Of a DNA stretch of 60,774 nt, positions 10,320-19,093 are shown in pieces. The position numbers and the translations under genes were made by a program. Origin of the DNA: Pyrinomonadaceae bacterium (GTDB lineage: Bacteria > Acidobacteriota > Blastocatellia > Pyrinomonadales > Pyrinomonadaceae); contig JANWYH010000003.1 in assembly GCA_025054715.1 (NCBI GenBank), positions 1 through 60,774 on the forward strand, read 5' to 3'. Position 1 is the first letter of the stretch. Each line of letters opens with the position of its first letter. A model generated the notes under the pieces. The model made no database searches. It was given only the letters and a program-made list of their open reading frames with translations, and was not told the origin of the DNA.

Positions 10320-10961
10320 TTACTCCTCTTTTTCAGGCTTTTCCTTCTTAATCACCTCAGGCTCAGCACCTGTTTCTAATTGAGGTTCAAGATCTTCTTC
10401 TTTGACATAAACAACTGTTGCTATAACTGCTTCTGGCTCTTCGTGTACCTCTATACCCTCTGGGAATTTCGCATCTGAAACGTGAAGCGATTGACCAACC
10501 TTAAGATGAGATACATCCAGTTCAATGTATTCGGGCATTTCAAGCGGATCACACAAGACCTTTACTTCTCTTAAAATCTGTTCCAAAATACCGCCTTGCG
10601 TTTTAACACCTTCAGGCTCTCCAACAAGATGTATAGGAATTTCTACTTCTATCTTCTGACCTTTCGCAACACGCCTCAAATCAGCATGAAGCAATCGCCC
10701 CGTTACGGGATGAATTTGCCTGTCTTGAAAAATGACATCTGTCAAACCAATATTTTCAACATCAAGAGTGAAAACCGTGTGATAACCAGTCTCGGAACGT
10801 AAAATAGCGGCTATTTCGGTCAACTTCGCCGCAACAGGAATACTTTCACCGCCACCACCATAAACAACAAGTGGAACCATACCTTTGCGACGCAAACTTT
10901 TATTTGCTTGCTTTCCGAGCTTCTCTCTTCTTATAGCCTTAACTGTAATCTTTTCTGCCAT
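10320..10961 (-). CDS. rplY: 50S ribosomal protein L25/general stress protein Ctc
   Basis: About 213 residues of the long CTC type. The N-terminal 5S-rRNA-binding L25 domain (about 1-92) begins MAEKITVKAIRREKLGK; the beta-rich C-terminal TL5 domain (about 93-185) contains PEYIELDVSHLKVG. The last 25 residues are acidic. The ATG at 10961 with GAGG upstream was chosen; an in-frame extension to 11045 would overlap prs and has no family support. prs ends 10 bases upstream. Confidence 0.95.
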   Translation of the reverse strand: MAEKITVKAIRREKLGKQANKSLRRKGMVPLVVYGGGGESIPVAAKLTEIAAILRSETGYHTVFTLDVENIGLTDVIFQDRQIHPVTGRLLHADLRRVAKGQKIEVEIPIHLVGEPEGVKTQGGILEQILREVKVLCDPLEMPEYIELDVSHLKVGQSLHVSDAKFPEGIEVHEEPEAVIATVVYVKEEDLEPQLETGAEPEVIKKEKPEKEE

Positions 10962-10971
10962 AACATTAACC

Positions 10972-11928
10972 TCAAATAAATAAAGATGAAACACTGGTTT
11001 CGTCGTGTATTGACTTGATTCCTCTTGCAAGAAGGCGGGCAACACTTAAAACTTCAATCCTACCTTCATCTGCTAGCTTACGAGCCGCTTCACTAAGAGG
11101 AATTGTATTCGTTACTATTAGTTTTTCGATGTAAGAGTTTCTTATGGTTTCAACAGCATTTCCAGACAAGACAGCATGAGTAAAGCAAGCCCTTATGCTT
11201 TTCGCACCGTTTTTATGAAGGGCTTCAGCAACTTTGGATAACGTCCCTCCAGTATCACACATGTCATCAACTATAAGGCAATTCTTACCTTTCACATCAC
11301 CAACTACGTTCATCACTTCTGCAACATTCGCCTTCTCGCGTCTTTTATCAACTAAAGCCAAACCAGCATTCAGCCTTTTTGCGTAAGCACGAGCACGTTC
11401 GGCTCCGCCCGTATCCGGCGCAACAACTACAAGATCATCCAAAGGATGTTCTTGGAAATATTTAACCATAACGGGCGCAGCAAAAAGATGATCCACTGGT
11501 ATATCAAAAAAACCCTGTATCTGCGCGGCGTGCAAATCAAGTGTCATTACTCTATGAGCCCCAGCCGTAGTTATGAGATTTGCAACCAATTTAGCAGAGA
11601 TAGGCACCCGCGGCTTGTCCTTCTTATCCGAACGGGCATATCCAAAATAAGGAATCACCGCAGTTACTCTTTCCGCCGATGCTCTAACGAAAGCATCAGT
11701 CATTATCAAAAGCTCCATCAAATGTGTGTCAACGGGCGGACAAGTCGGCTGAATTATAAAAACATCAGCTCCACGAACGTTCTCTCCAATGCTAAAATTG
11801 AATTCACCATCGGAAAACCTCGAAGTGTTTGCCACTCCGAGATCACAACTTAAATGCTCGCATATTTCACGAGCAAGCGCAGGATGTGCATTACCGGTGA
11901 AAATTTTTATACTGCCACTGACCCCCAT
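10972..11928 (-). CDS. prs: Ribose-phosphate pyrophosphokinase
   Basis: 318 residues, normal length. Makes PRPP from ribose 5-phosphate and ATP for nucleotide, histidine and tryptophan synthesis. Clear motifs are FTGNAHPALA, FSDGE, the flexible loop DKRREKANVAEV and the PRPP-binding loop CLIVDDMCDTGGTL. The ATG lies only about a dozen bases past the T-run of the terminator behind tRNA-Gln. I see no promoter in that space, so expression probably relies on read-through from ispE and tRNA-Gln. Confidence 0.97.
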   Translation of the reverse strand: MGVSGSIKIFTGNAHPALAREICEHLSCDLGVANTSRFSDGEFNFSIGENVRGADVFIIQPTCPPVDTHLMELLIMTDAFVRASAERVTAVIPYFGYARSDKKDKPRVPISAKLVANLITTAGAHRVMTLDLHAAQIQGFFDIPVDHLFAAPVMVKYFQEHPLDDLVVVAPDTGGAERARAYAKRLNAGLALVDKRREKANVAEVMNVVGDVKGKNCLIVDDMCDTGGTLSKVAEALHKNGAKSIRACFTHAVLSGNAVETIRNSYIEKLIVTNTIPLSEAARKLADEGRIEVLSVARLLARGIKSIHDETSVSSLFI

Positions 11929-11940
11929 TCTTTCTCAACA

Positions 11941-11978
11941 AAAACAAAAAAGGACAATCCCGAGTAGAATTGTCCTTT
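11941..11978 (-). terminator. Intrinsic terminator between tRNA-Gln and prs
   Basis: A perfect 10-bp stem, AAAGGACAAT (11949-11958) with ATTGTCCTTT (11969-11978), has a 10-base loop and is followed on the minus strand by TTTTTTG and further T. It lies 10 bases after the tRNA. It should stop most transcription from ispE/tRNA-Gln before prs, or act as a partial terminator. Confidence 0.8.
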
Positions 11979-11987
11979 CGAAAAACT

Positions 11988-12062
11988 TGGCTGGGGCGGT
12001 AGGATTCGAACCTACGAATGCCGGTTCCAAAGACCGGTGCCTTACCACTTGGCTACACCCCA
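11988..12062 (-). tRNA. tRNA-Gln (UUG)
   Basis: 75 bases including an encoded CCA. The acceptor stem is TGGGGTG with CGCCCCA (one G-T pair), the discriminator base is G, the anticodon stem is CCGGT/ACCGG around the loop CTTTGGA with anticodon TTG, and the T arm contains GGTTCGAATCC. It sits between ispE and prs, a common bacterial position. Confidence 0.96.
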
Positions 12063-12076
12063 AACTTCCTGAGAAA

Positions 12077-12979
12077 CTACTCGGAAACAACCGCTTCAAT
12101 CTCTAAAGCCTTTCTATACTCGGCTCTACTTACGGTTGTTACGGCAAACCTTTTCCATTCTCTTGGTAAACTCTCAATAGCTGCTTGCCGTGTAATTTCG
12201 CTTTCAAATATCGCAAATACACTCGCACCACTTCCTGACATTTGGACGAATTTTGCTCCAAAATCCATCAGAGCCTCTTTTACTCGTTTTATCTCTGGTG
12301 CAATGTCAAAAACCTTTCTTTCAAAATCATTGAGCGACGAAAGCCGCCTTTTCAAAAACTTTTCTTTTTCTTCAAAGCAAATTTTTAGGTTACCTTCTAA
12401 GTCTGATTTTGTCAAGTAAGGCAGGTTCAATATCTCATAGGCTTTTTGGGTGGAAACCTTAATATTTGGCGTAACTATAAGTATAAACGGCTCAGAAATG
12501 TCATCAACTGGTATTATCTTTTCGCCTCGCCCAAGACCAAAGCAGGTGCCACCATATAGAAAGAAAGGAACATCAGAACCAATCTTAGAAGCAATTTCCA
12601 ATAATTTCGGCATTCTTATTTTCAGTTTCCAAAGTTTCAAAAGTCCAATAATCGCAACAGCCGCATTGCTCGACCCACCTGCCAAACCTCCCGAAGAAGG
12701 TATCACTTTCTTAAGCTGAATCCTTGCACCATTTTTTAGCGATAAGCTCTCCTTTAGAGTTTCTGCAGCTTTTACAATTAGATTGTCTCTACCTAGAGGA
12801 ATGTCAGAATTGTCGCATGTTAGAATTAACTCTTCATCTTCAAAAAAAGCTATCTCATCTTGCAACGAAACCGTTTGAAAAGCAGTGCATATTTCGTGAA
12901 AACCGTCTCGCCTTTTACCTAAAACCCGCAGAAATAAGTTAATCTTTGCAAAAGACGGTAGCTTAAACCCGTCACTCAT
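12077..12979 (-). CDS. ispE: 4-diphosphocytidyl-2-C-methyl-D-erythritol kinase
   Basis: 300 residues. IspE phosphorylates CDP-methylerythritol in the MEP isoprenoid pathway. It has the N-terminal SFAKINLFLRVLGKRRDGFHEI and the GHMP ATP motif PSSGGLAGGSSNAAVA (about 94-109), plus VQMSGSGASVFAIFES in the C-terminal half. A plausible consumer of the pathway product is the squalene/phytoene synthase at 48022. tRNA-Gln lies 14 bases downstream. Confidence 0.96.
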   Translation of the reverse strand: MSDGFKLPSFAKINLFLRVLGKRRDGFHEICTAFQTVSLQDEIAFFEDEELILTCDNSDIPLGRDNLIVKAAETLKESLSLKNGARIQLKKVIPSSGGLAGGSSNAAVAIIGLLKLWKLKIRMPKLLEIASKIGSDVPFFLYGGTCFGLGRGEKIIPVDDISEPFILIVTPNIKVSTQKAYEILNLPYLTKSDLEGNLKICFEEKEKFLKRRLSSLNDFERKVFDIAPEIKRVKEALMDFGAKFVQMSGSGASVFAIFESEITRQAAIESLPREWKRFAVTTVSRAEYRKALEIEAVVSE

Positions 12980-12985
12980 AGCTTT

Positions 12986-13942
12986 TTATGAAAAAATAAA
13001 TTCGGTTACTACATTTGCAAACTCTTCTGGTTTTTCCTCTTGAGGCACATGACCGCAGTTTTTGAAAACTACGAGTCTCGAGTGAAGAATCTCTTCATAG
13101 AGCTTTCTAGCTTCTGAAATGTCTATCACCTTGTCATCTTCTCCCCATATTATCAGAGTTTTATGAGGTATCAAACTTGCTTCCCTTTCAATGCGGCTGG
13201 CTTGCCATTTCCTAGCGGTATTTACTATAGCTTTATGAGAATCTTTAGCCACTAGCGGTATCCTAACTTTTTCAATCTGCTCATCGTTGATCAAATCATA
13301 ATTTGCAGGAGATAAAACTTTCTTCATTCGCCATTTTATAAACCTTTTAGAATCAACCAAAAGCATTGAAACTATCTCACCAAGAAATGGCACTCTAGCA
13401 AGTTTCATCAACGGATGAGATAACGGCTTATCATTAGAAACGGCGCTAATAAGAACTAACTTCTCAACCCTTTCTGGATAATCAAGAGCCGTCAGTGCCG
13501 CCACCGCACCACCATAAGAGCTTCCTATCAGCGTTGCTTTACCTATGTTTAATCTATCCATCATCCTTACAAGCATTCTTCCCTGCGCCTGAATCGAATA
13601 ATCAAACCATGAAGGTTTATCTGAAAATCCAAATCCAACCATATCAACGGCAATCACATCTAGCCCTTTTTCTGCAAGCATCGGCGCAACAGTCTTCCAG
13701 ACATACACTGAAGAATTATAACCATGAATCAAAATGACTTTTTTTGAGCATCTCTCCTCGCCAAATCTTTGATAGTGAACCCTAATTCCATCTATCAACA
13801 AGAAATTCGACTTATCCGCGTGCGGAAATTTGGTATAGAGCAAGCTTTTATCAACGGTTTCATTTTTTGAGAGTATTTTCCAAAGGGCTAGCCCGCCGGC
13901 AAATCCAATTCCTACACCTATCAAGAAGCTTTTTCTTTTCAT
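12986..13942 (-). CDS. Alpha/beta-fold hydrolase, membrane-anchored
   Basis: About 318 residues. An N-terminal hydrophobic segment after MKRK (about 5-22) suggests a signal anchor. The alpha/beta hydrolase domain shows the oxyanion region HGYNSS, the nucleophile elbow GSSYGG, an acidic residue in WGEDDKVI and the catalytic histidine in NCGHVPQEE. It resembles hydrolases acting on esters or C-C bonds, but the substrate cannot be told. ATG 13942 with AGG nearby was chosen over an upstream TTG that would overlap truB. Confidence 0.85.
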   Translation of the reverse strand: MKRKSFLIGVGIGFAGGLALWKILSKNETVDKSLLYTKFPHADKSNFLLIDGIRVHYQRFGEERCSKKVILIHGYNSSVYVWKTVAPMLAEKGLDVIAVDMVGFGFSDKPSWFDYSIQAQGRMLVRMMDRLNIGKATLIGSSYGGAVAALTALDYPERVEKLVLISAVSNDKPLSHPLMKLARVPFLGEIVSMLLVDSKRFIKWRMKKVLSPANYDLINDEQIEKVRIPLVAKDSHKAIVNTARKWQASRIEREASLIPHKTLIIWGEDDKVIDISEARKLYEEILHSRLVVFKNCGHVPQEEKPEEFANVVTEFIFS

Positions 13943-13946
13943 AAAC

Positions 13947-14816
13947 CTACACAAGAACAACTCTAGGCTGGATTCTCATTCTTTGAAAAACACCGATAGC
14001 CACTAATTCTCTCCCGTTAGAAAGCCTTACAAATTCGCCTTCTTTAAGCTTCATCTGCTTTTCTTCTATGGGATTTCCTTGCTTAACTAGACTCAGCTCG
14101 GTCGAATTAAGCGGCTTTTCAATGAAATCTGATAGTGCCTCATTCATGTTCACCAGTTTAACACTCCCTTCCTTAACAGCTCTTTCTAAATCTTGGATTT
14201 GATAAGCTTGTGAAACATGAAATTTACCAACCCTGATTCTTCTAAGCTCGACTAGATGGGCACCGACTTCAAGTTTTTTACCAATATCTTCAGCTAAACT
14301 TCTGACATATGTTCCAGCAGAACAAACCAGTTGGACTGTTGCATAACAACCTGATAATTCCATAAGCTCGAGCTTGTGAATGTTTACCTTGATCGGTTTT
14401 CGCTCTATCTCGATGCCTTTACGAGCAAGCTCGTAAAGTTTTTTACCACCTATTTTTTTTGCAGAAAACATTGGAGGAATCTGTTCTATTTCCCCAACAA
14501 AGCTCTTGAGCACATCAACAAGCACATCTTTTTTTATCAAAGGATCGCAAAGTGAAGATTTTGGCCCACCTGTTCTGTCTCCGGTAGTTGTTTCAAAGCC
14601 AAATCGCAGTTTTGCTACGTATTCCTTTTCCGCCTTTCCAAAAAACTGAGCAAGCCTTGTAGCTTTTCCTACTAACAACACAAGAACTCCTGTAGCAAAA
14701 GGATCAAGCGTTCCTGTGTGACCTATCCGCTTTATGCTCAAAATGTTTCGGCATTTTGCCACAACATCGTGAGAGGTCCACCCGGAAGGTTTATCCAAAA
14801 CTAAGATCCCGTTCAT
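13947..14816 (-). CDS. truB: tRNA pseudouridine(55) synthase
   Basis: 289 residues. TruB makes pseudouridine 55 in the tRNA T loop. It has the start GILVLDKPSGWTSHDVV, catalytic Asp38 in GHTGTLDPFATGVL, and the later KVLLLVG-like LVGKATRLAQ and CSAGTYVRSLAEDIG motifs. A C-terminal PUA-like segment (about 230-289) is present. It sits 5 bases after rel/spoT. Confidence 0.96.
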   Translation of the reverse strand: MNGILVLDKPSGWTSHDVVAKCRNILSIKRIGHTGTLDPFATGVLVLLVGKATRLAQFFGKAEKEYVAKLRFGFETTTGDRTGGPKSSLCDPLIKKDVLVDVLKSFVGEIEQIPPMFSAKKIGGKKLYELARKGIEIERKPIKVNIHKLELMELSGCYATVQLVCSAGTYVRSLAEDIGKKLEVGAHLVELRRIRVGKFHVSQAYQIQDLERAVKEGSVKLVNMNEALSDFIEKPLNSTELSLVKQGNPIEEKQMKLKEGEFVRLSNGRELVAIGVFQRMRIQPRVVLV

Positions 14817-14821
14817 AGAAG

Positions 14822-17044
14822 TTAAACCTTTGAAGCTGAATTATTCAAACGCTCTACATCAATCACACCCGAAACGCTTTTTATAGCGCTTATTACTCTA
14901 TCCAAATGCTTTTTGTCAAAGACCTCAAGTGTTACCTCAATAAATCCCCTACCATCTCTAGATACTCTAGCTCTTGCATCCCGAATGCTTGTCTTGATGT
15001 CGGCTATAGCGCTAGTAATGCCAGCGAGCATACCGGTTCGGTTCTCAGTAACAACCATTATTTTTACTGCTTGGACCTGTTGTCGAATATCCTTAGCCCA
15101 CTCAACTTCTACTATCCGCTCTTTGTTAACCATTAGGGCTTTCATGTTCTTGCATTCTTTGTTGTGAACAACTATCCCTTTACCTAGAGAAATGTATCCG
15201 ATGATTTCTTCTCCTACTATAGGATTACAACACCTCGCTCGAGTTAAGAGTAAGTTATCAACCCCTTTAACAACAATAGCCTCATCACCTAAACCTATAA
15301 ACTTTTTGACGGCCTTAATCCCAGATTGAATAGCGGATTCTTTTTTCTTTTCCGGATCTAATTCAGCAAATTTTTCCGCCCCCAAATACTTTGCCATCAC
15401 ATTTCTGGGCAAAGTCTTTCCGTAACCTATTGAAGCAAGGAGATCATCAACTCTTCCGAAACCGTAATCATTTGCTACCCGCTTCAAATTTTCCTCATCG
15501 GCTAGGATTTTCTTACCTGAAAGACGAAACTTTTCGGCCTCACTTATCAATAGTTTTTTGCCTATCTCAATTGACTCGGCTCTTTGTTTTTCGGCTACCC
15601 AGTGTCTTATCCTGTTTCTTGCTTTTGCCGTAGTAACATAATTCAGCCAGTCAGGACTAGGGTGGGCGCTTGGATTGGTAAGAATTTCAACTACATCACC
15701 ATTTTTTATTTCCGTCCTTAAAGGAACTATCCTACCGTTTATTTTCGCCCCCGTGCACGTATCACCAACCTCTGAGTGAATTGCATAGGCAAAATCTATC
15801 GGGGTAGCGCCACGTGGAAGCCTTATGATTTTTCCCATCGGCGTAAACGCATAAACATCCTTCGGATAAAGGTCAAGTTTCAGAGATTCGAGAAACTCTT
15901 TAGAGTCCTTTACCTCTTTAGTCTCTTCCACCAAAGGTAACAACAGTCTCTCTATCGTTCTCCTAAGTTCCTCTAGCCCTTTATCATCTTCCTTGCTTTT
16001 TAAAAGGTTTTCTTTGTATTTCCAATGAGCCGCAACGCCCTCTTCGGCAATATAGTGCATCTCTTCGGTGCGAATTTGCACTTCAAAGGGCTGGCCATTT
16101 TCTCCTATAACTGAAGTGTGAAGAGATTGATAAAGGTTTTCTCTAGGCATTCCTATCCAGTCCTTGAAGCGTTCAGGAACAGGCGTCCAAATGTCATGAA
16201 TAACACTTAAAGCTAAGTAACAGTATTTTTTATCGTTTGGCGTTATAATTCTTGCGGCAATCAAATCATAAACCTCGTTTATCGTGATTTTTCGTTTTTT
16301 CAGTTTCCGCCAGAGCGAGTATAAACGCTTGACACGACCTTGAATCTGGGTGAATGGAACATCATTTTTCTTTAGATTTTCCTCTATGGTTAGTTTGATT
16401 TTTTCAAGCATTTTCTCAAGCTCTGGACGGCGAGACTCAACTTCTGCTTCTAGTTTTTTGTATTCGTCAGGATAAAGATTCTTAAAAGCAAGGTCTTCAA
16501 GTTCGCTGCGCATCTTCCCCATACCAAGCCGGTGGGCTATCGGCGCATAAATTTCAAGTGTCTCTCTTGAAATTCTCGCTCGCTTCTCGGGCCTTAGATA
16601 TTCTATTGTCCGCATGTTATGAAGCCGATCGGCAAGCTTTATCAAAACTACTCTCGCATCGGTAGTCATTGCTAGAACCATTTTTCTTAGATTCTCAGCT
16701 TGTTGTTCCTCTTTTGAAAGATTACTTATATGAGCAATTTTTGTAAGCCCATCAACAAGAAGTGCTATTTCATCTCCAAATGAAGCTCGCAAAGTTTCCA
16801 GATCAACCAAAGTATCTTCAACAACGTCATGTAAAAGCCCTGTCGCTACGGATACTTCATCGAGACGCATTTCGGCGAGAATATCCGCAACAGCCAAAGG
16901 ATGAACTAAATAAGGCTCTCCAGAAGCTCTGGTTTGACCTCTGTGATGAAGAGCAGAAAAAAGATATGCACGTCTGATTAAATTAACATCAGCATTCGGA
17001 TAATTCCTCACTACCTTCGCTATAATGTCTTCAATCCGAATCAT
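14822..17044 (-). CDS. Bifunctional (p)ppGpp synthetase/hydrolase RelA/SpoT
   Basis: 740 residues. The order is the HD hydrolase domain (about 20-200; HHRGQTRASGEPYLVHPL and LLHDVVEDT with the HDxxED metal site intact), the synthetase domain (about 230-345; NLYQSLHTSVIG and FEVQIRT), the TGS domain (about 395-460; VYAFTPMGKIIRLPRG), a zinc-finger or helical linker with RCCNP, and a C-terminal ACT domain (about 660-735). An intact HD motif and intact synthetase motifs suggest both making and breaking of (p)ppGpp. ATG 17044 was chosen over TTG 17053; it sits in the T-run of the upstream terminator. Confidence 0.96.
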   Translation of the reverse strand: MIRIEDIIAKVVRNYPNADVNLIRRAYLFSALHHRGQTRASGEPYLVHPLAVADILAEMRLDEVSVATGLLHDVVEDTLVDLETLRASFGDEIALLVDGLTKIAHISNLSKEEQQAENLRKMVLAMTTDARVVLIKLADRLHNMRTIEYLRPEKRARISRETLEIYAPIAHRLGMGKMRSELEDLAFKNLYPDEYKKLEAEVESRRPELEKMLEKIKLTIEENLKKNDVPFTQIQGRVKRLYSLWRKLKKRKITINEVYDLIAARIITPNDKKYCYLALSVIHDIWTPVPERFKDWIGMPRENLYQSLHTSVIGENGQPFEVQIRTEEMHYIAEEGVAAHWKYKENLLKSKEDDKGLEELRRTIERLLLPLVEETKEVKDSKEFLESLKLDLYPKDVYAFTPMGKIIRLPRGATPIDFAYAIHSEVGDTCTGAKINGRIVPLRTEIKNGDVVEILTNPSAHPSPDWLNYVTTAKARNRIRHWVAEKQRAESIEIGKKLLISEAEKFRLSGKKILADEENLKRVANDYGFGRVDDLLASIGYGKTLPRNVMAKYLGAEKFAELDPEKKKESAIQSGIKAVKKFIGLGDEAIVVKGVDNLLLTRARCCNPIVGEEIIGYISLGKGIVVHNKECKNMKALMVNKERIVEVEWAKDIRQQVQAVKIMVVTENRTGMLAGITSAIADIKTSIRDARARVSRDGRGFIEVTLEVFDKKHLDRVISAIKSVSGVIDVERLNNSASKV

Positions 17045-17047
17045 AAA

Positions 17048-17098
17048 TAACAAAAAGCGATGCCCGAATTATATTCTAACCGAGCATCGCTTTTTGAA
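17048..17098 (-). terminator. Intrinsic terminator after the TPR lipoprotein operon, with nested rel promoter
   Basis: A 12-bp stem, AAAAAGCGATGC / GCATCGCTTTTT (17052-17063 with 17084-17095), is followed by a T-rich run. The loop contains a perfect TATAAT on the minus strand (17068-17073) with a weak TTCAAA 19 bases upstream (17093-17098). Transcription from it would begin inside the second stem arm, 7 to 20 bases before the rel start codon. Confidence 0.65.
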
Positions 17099-17118
17099 AA
17101 AGCGTTTCTTTGAGAAAG

Positions 17119-18051
17119 CTATCTTTTAGAAGCCTCTTCCTGAGCTTTCCTTTTAGCTTCCTCTTCTTCCTTCTGTTTTCTCTTAAGCTCAGCAAGACGA
17201 GTAAATTCAGCTTTAGCTTTGTCAGCTTCCTGCTTTAACCTTTCTTTATCCTCCTTCCTGCCATCCATCTCGGCTAGTCGCTGCTCTTGAATAAGCAGTG
17301 CCGTCTTGTATGACCAAATCGAATCACTCGCCTTATCAAGTGCTAAAGCTTTATCTATCAGCTCTTTACCTCTTGAAATACAGCCCTTCAGCTGTTCGTA
17401 AGTTTTTGCATCGGTTGGTTTTACATACTGATACTCTTCCTTACCATCAACCTTAATAGTTTTTCTAACTGGTGGATTGCTTGTTATCTCATTCGCACAG
17501 GTATTTTCTTTAGAAGCAAGCAGAGTGTATGCTGCAGCTCTTACATTATCAGGCAAGGTCGTATCCTCTGCTATTTGAGTCTGCCATGCTCTCCATTCGT
17601 CCATTCTCTGCATCGTTTCAAGCAAATTACCGACGGCTGAGATGGAACTGCTTAGCAACTCCTGAACGTTTTTGTAATTTCTAACCAACTTATCGTCATT
17701 AGGACTATTTTCGAGGGTCCGTTTCAAACGACTTAGCTCATCTTTCAGCTTCGGTATAACCTTTTTGTATTCCGCAATAGCCTCATCAGCTTTTTCTTGC
17801 TTACGGCTGGAAATGTATTGAGCATGCAAGGTTCTAGCTAAAAAGAGACTACCCAGAGGCTCATCCGGACTTAACCTTACAGCTTCCCGAAAATGTGCTT
17901 CCGCCTCATCATAGTTCTTGTTCTGATAGGATTGTGTTCCGTCAACCAAATGCTGCTGGGTCTTTATTTTATACCAAATAGCACAACTTGTTCCTGTGAA
18001 AGAAATTAACACACAAAAAAGAGATATCTTCAACAAAGAAAAACGCTCCAT
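17119..18051 (-). CDS. TPR lipoprotein of the TonB operon
   Basis: 310 residues. A signal peptide ends in a lipobox at TGTSC (Cys23), so the protein is probably lipid-anchored. TPR-like repeats (about 35-110) include YQNKNYDEAEAHFREAVRLSPDEP, and a second repeat region follows about 190-260. The last 50 residues are a Lys/Glu/Ala-rich coiled coil. It is the last gene of the tonB-exbB-exbD-exbD run, 17 bases after the second exbD, so it probably helps that energy-transducing complex. No closer function is visible. Confidence 0.8.
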   Translation of the reverse strand: MERFSLLKISLFCVLISFTGTSCAIWYKIKTQQHLVDGTQSYQNKNYDEAEAHFREAVRLSPDEPLGSLFLARTLHAQYISSRKQEKADEAIAEYKKVIPKLKDELSRLKRTLENSPNDDKLVRNYKNVQELLSSSISAVGNLLETMQRMDEWRAWQTQIAEDTTLPDNVRAAAYTLLASKENTCANEITSNPPVRKTIKVDGKEEYQYVKPTDAKTYEQLKGCISRGKELIDKALALDKASDSIWSYKTALLIQEQRLAEMDGRKEDKERLKQEADKAKAEFTRLAELKRKQKEEEEAKRKAQEEASKR

Positions 18052-18068
18052 AAACTAACTCCAAGAAA

Positions 18069-18551
18069 TTATTGTTCTAGATCGTCAATTTGCAAACCAA
18101 CAGGCTGGGCACCTGCCGTTTTGACAGCATCCACCACCTTAGCCACGTCGCCATAACGCATCGAACGAGGTGCCTTAATAAAAACGGTCTTTTCAATCTC
18201 GTTTGTACCTTCTCGAAAGATGCCTTCTCTTTCTCGGTAATTAAAAACTTCCCTTAGCTTCTGAGTCAATGGTTCTGTGTTACTCAAATCCCCCATATCT
18301 TCTTGATTAAGCCTTAGTTTTCCGTTCTTCGCCACAAAAACAATCAAGGCATTCGGATTAGGAAGCAAAACGACCTTCTCCTGTTGTGGTTTTGGCTCTG
18401 CTGGGACTTTTGCTTCAAATCTAGTTGGTCTAGAAGGCGAAATCACCATGAAAATTATCAGCAGCACCAATAAAACGTCTATCAAAGGAGTGACGTTTAT
18501 ATTAGGTTCAGCCTCTTCATGTTTTATTTCAACTTCATCAAACAAAGCCAT
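18069..18551 (-). CDS. ExbD/TolR-type biopolymer transport protein (second copy)
   Basis: 160 residues with one membrane span (about 22-42) after INVTPLIDVLLVLLIIFMV, where the conserved Asp in the span (LIDVLL) is the proton-path residue of ExbD/TolR. The periplasmic part follows, with FIKAPRSMRYGDVAKVVDAVKTAG, a typical ExbD signature. It is 15 bases after the other exbD. Two unequal exbD genes in one operon suggest a heteromeric motor, as in some Myxococcota and Acidobacteriota systems. Confidence 0.92.
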   Translation of the reverse strand: MALFDEVEIKHEEAEPNINVTPLIDVLLVLLIIFMVISPSRPTRFEAKVPAEPKPQQEKVVLLPNPNALIVFVAKNGKLRLNQEDMGDLSNTEPLTQKLREVFNYREREGIFREGTNEIEKTVFIKAPRSMRYGDVAKVVDAVKTAGAQPVGLQIDDLEQ

Positions 18552-18566
18552 AATCTTAATAACCTC

Positions 18567-19022
18567 CTATTCCACCATTTTTCTCTTGTCAGCAACAAGA
18601 CCGATTTTGTCAACATTTTGAGCTCGAATAATGTTAATTGCCTCAACTACCGATCCATAAGGAACGTTAATGTCAGCCTTGATATACACAATGCGTTTTT
18701 CGGTTTCGCCCTTAAGCCGCCTGTCAATCACTTCTCCCATAACTTCTTTTATTTTCTCACCCAAAACAGCACGAGAATACCGGTCTTTACCTATGTAAAA
18801 CTCATTTTCGTTAGGAATGGCCACTATCACAGCCTTTTCATTATTTATGTATTGGTCTTCTTCAGGTGAAATCATGTCTCTCGGAATATTAACTGTAACT
18901 CCCTGCTGCAAAAGTGGCGTGACTATCATGAAAATAATCAACAACACCAGCATCACATCCACCATTGGAGTTACGTTTATCTCGGAATTATACTCATCGC
19001 TTCCGCCTATTTTCATTCCCAT
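18567..19022 (-). CDS. ExbD/TolR-type biopolymer transport protein (first copy)
   Basis: 151 residues. The N-terminal cytoplasmic part is followed by INVTPMVDVMLVLLIIFMIVTP (about 16-37) with the conserved membrane Asp, then a periplasmic domain with YIKADINVPYGSVVEAINIIR. It differs clearly from the second copy, so this is not a recent duplication. A 71-base gap with a stem-loop (19056-19087) separates it from exbB. Confidence 0.93.
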   Translation of the reverse strand: MGMKIGGSDEYNSEINVTPMVDVMLVLLIIFMIVTPLLQQGVTVNIPRDMISPEEDQYINNEKAVIVAIPNENEFYIGKDRYSRAVLGEKIKEVMGEVIDRRLKGETEKRIVYIKADINVPYGSVVEAINIIRAQNVDKIGLVADKRKMVE

Positions 19023-19055
19023 AAGCTTTCTTCCCTCCCTAAAATAAACATAGTA

Positions 19056-19087
19056 AGCCAGAAGAAAGGTTAACCCTTTTTCTGGCT
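19056..19087 (-). other. Stem-loop between exbB and the first exbD
   Basis: The outer stem AGCCAGA / TCTGGCT is perfect and an inner AAAGG / CCTTT extends it, with a TTAA loop. No strong T-run follows on the minus strand, so it looks more like an mRNA-stabilising or processing hairpin in the operon than a terminator. Confidence 0.5.
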
Positions 19088-19093
19088 CTCTTC

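Noticed and set aside
10962-11045. N-terminal extension of rplY into prs
   Set aside because: The extra 28 residues are unlike L25/Ctc and overlap prs; the ATG at 10961 has GAGG upstream.
18069-19022. Two exbD genes as an assembly duplication
   Set aside because: The two proteins differ throughout outside the membrane span, so they are true paralogs.
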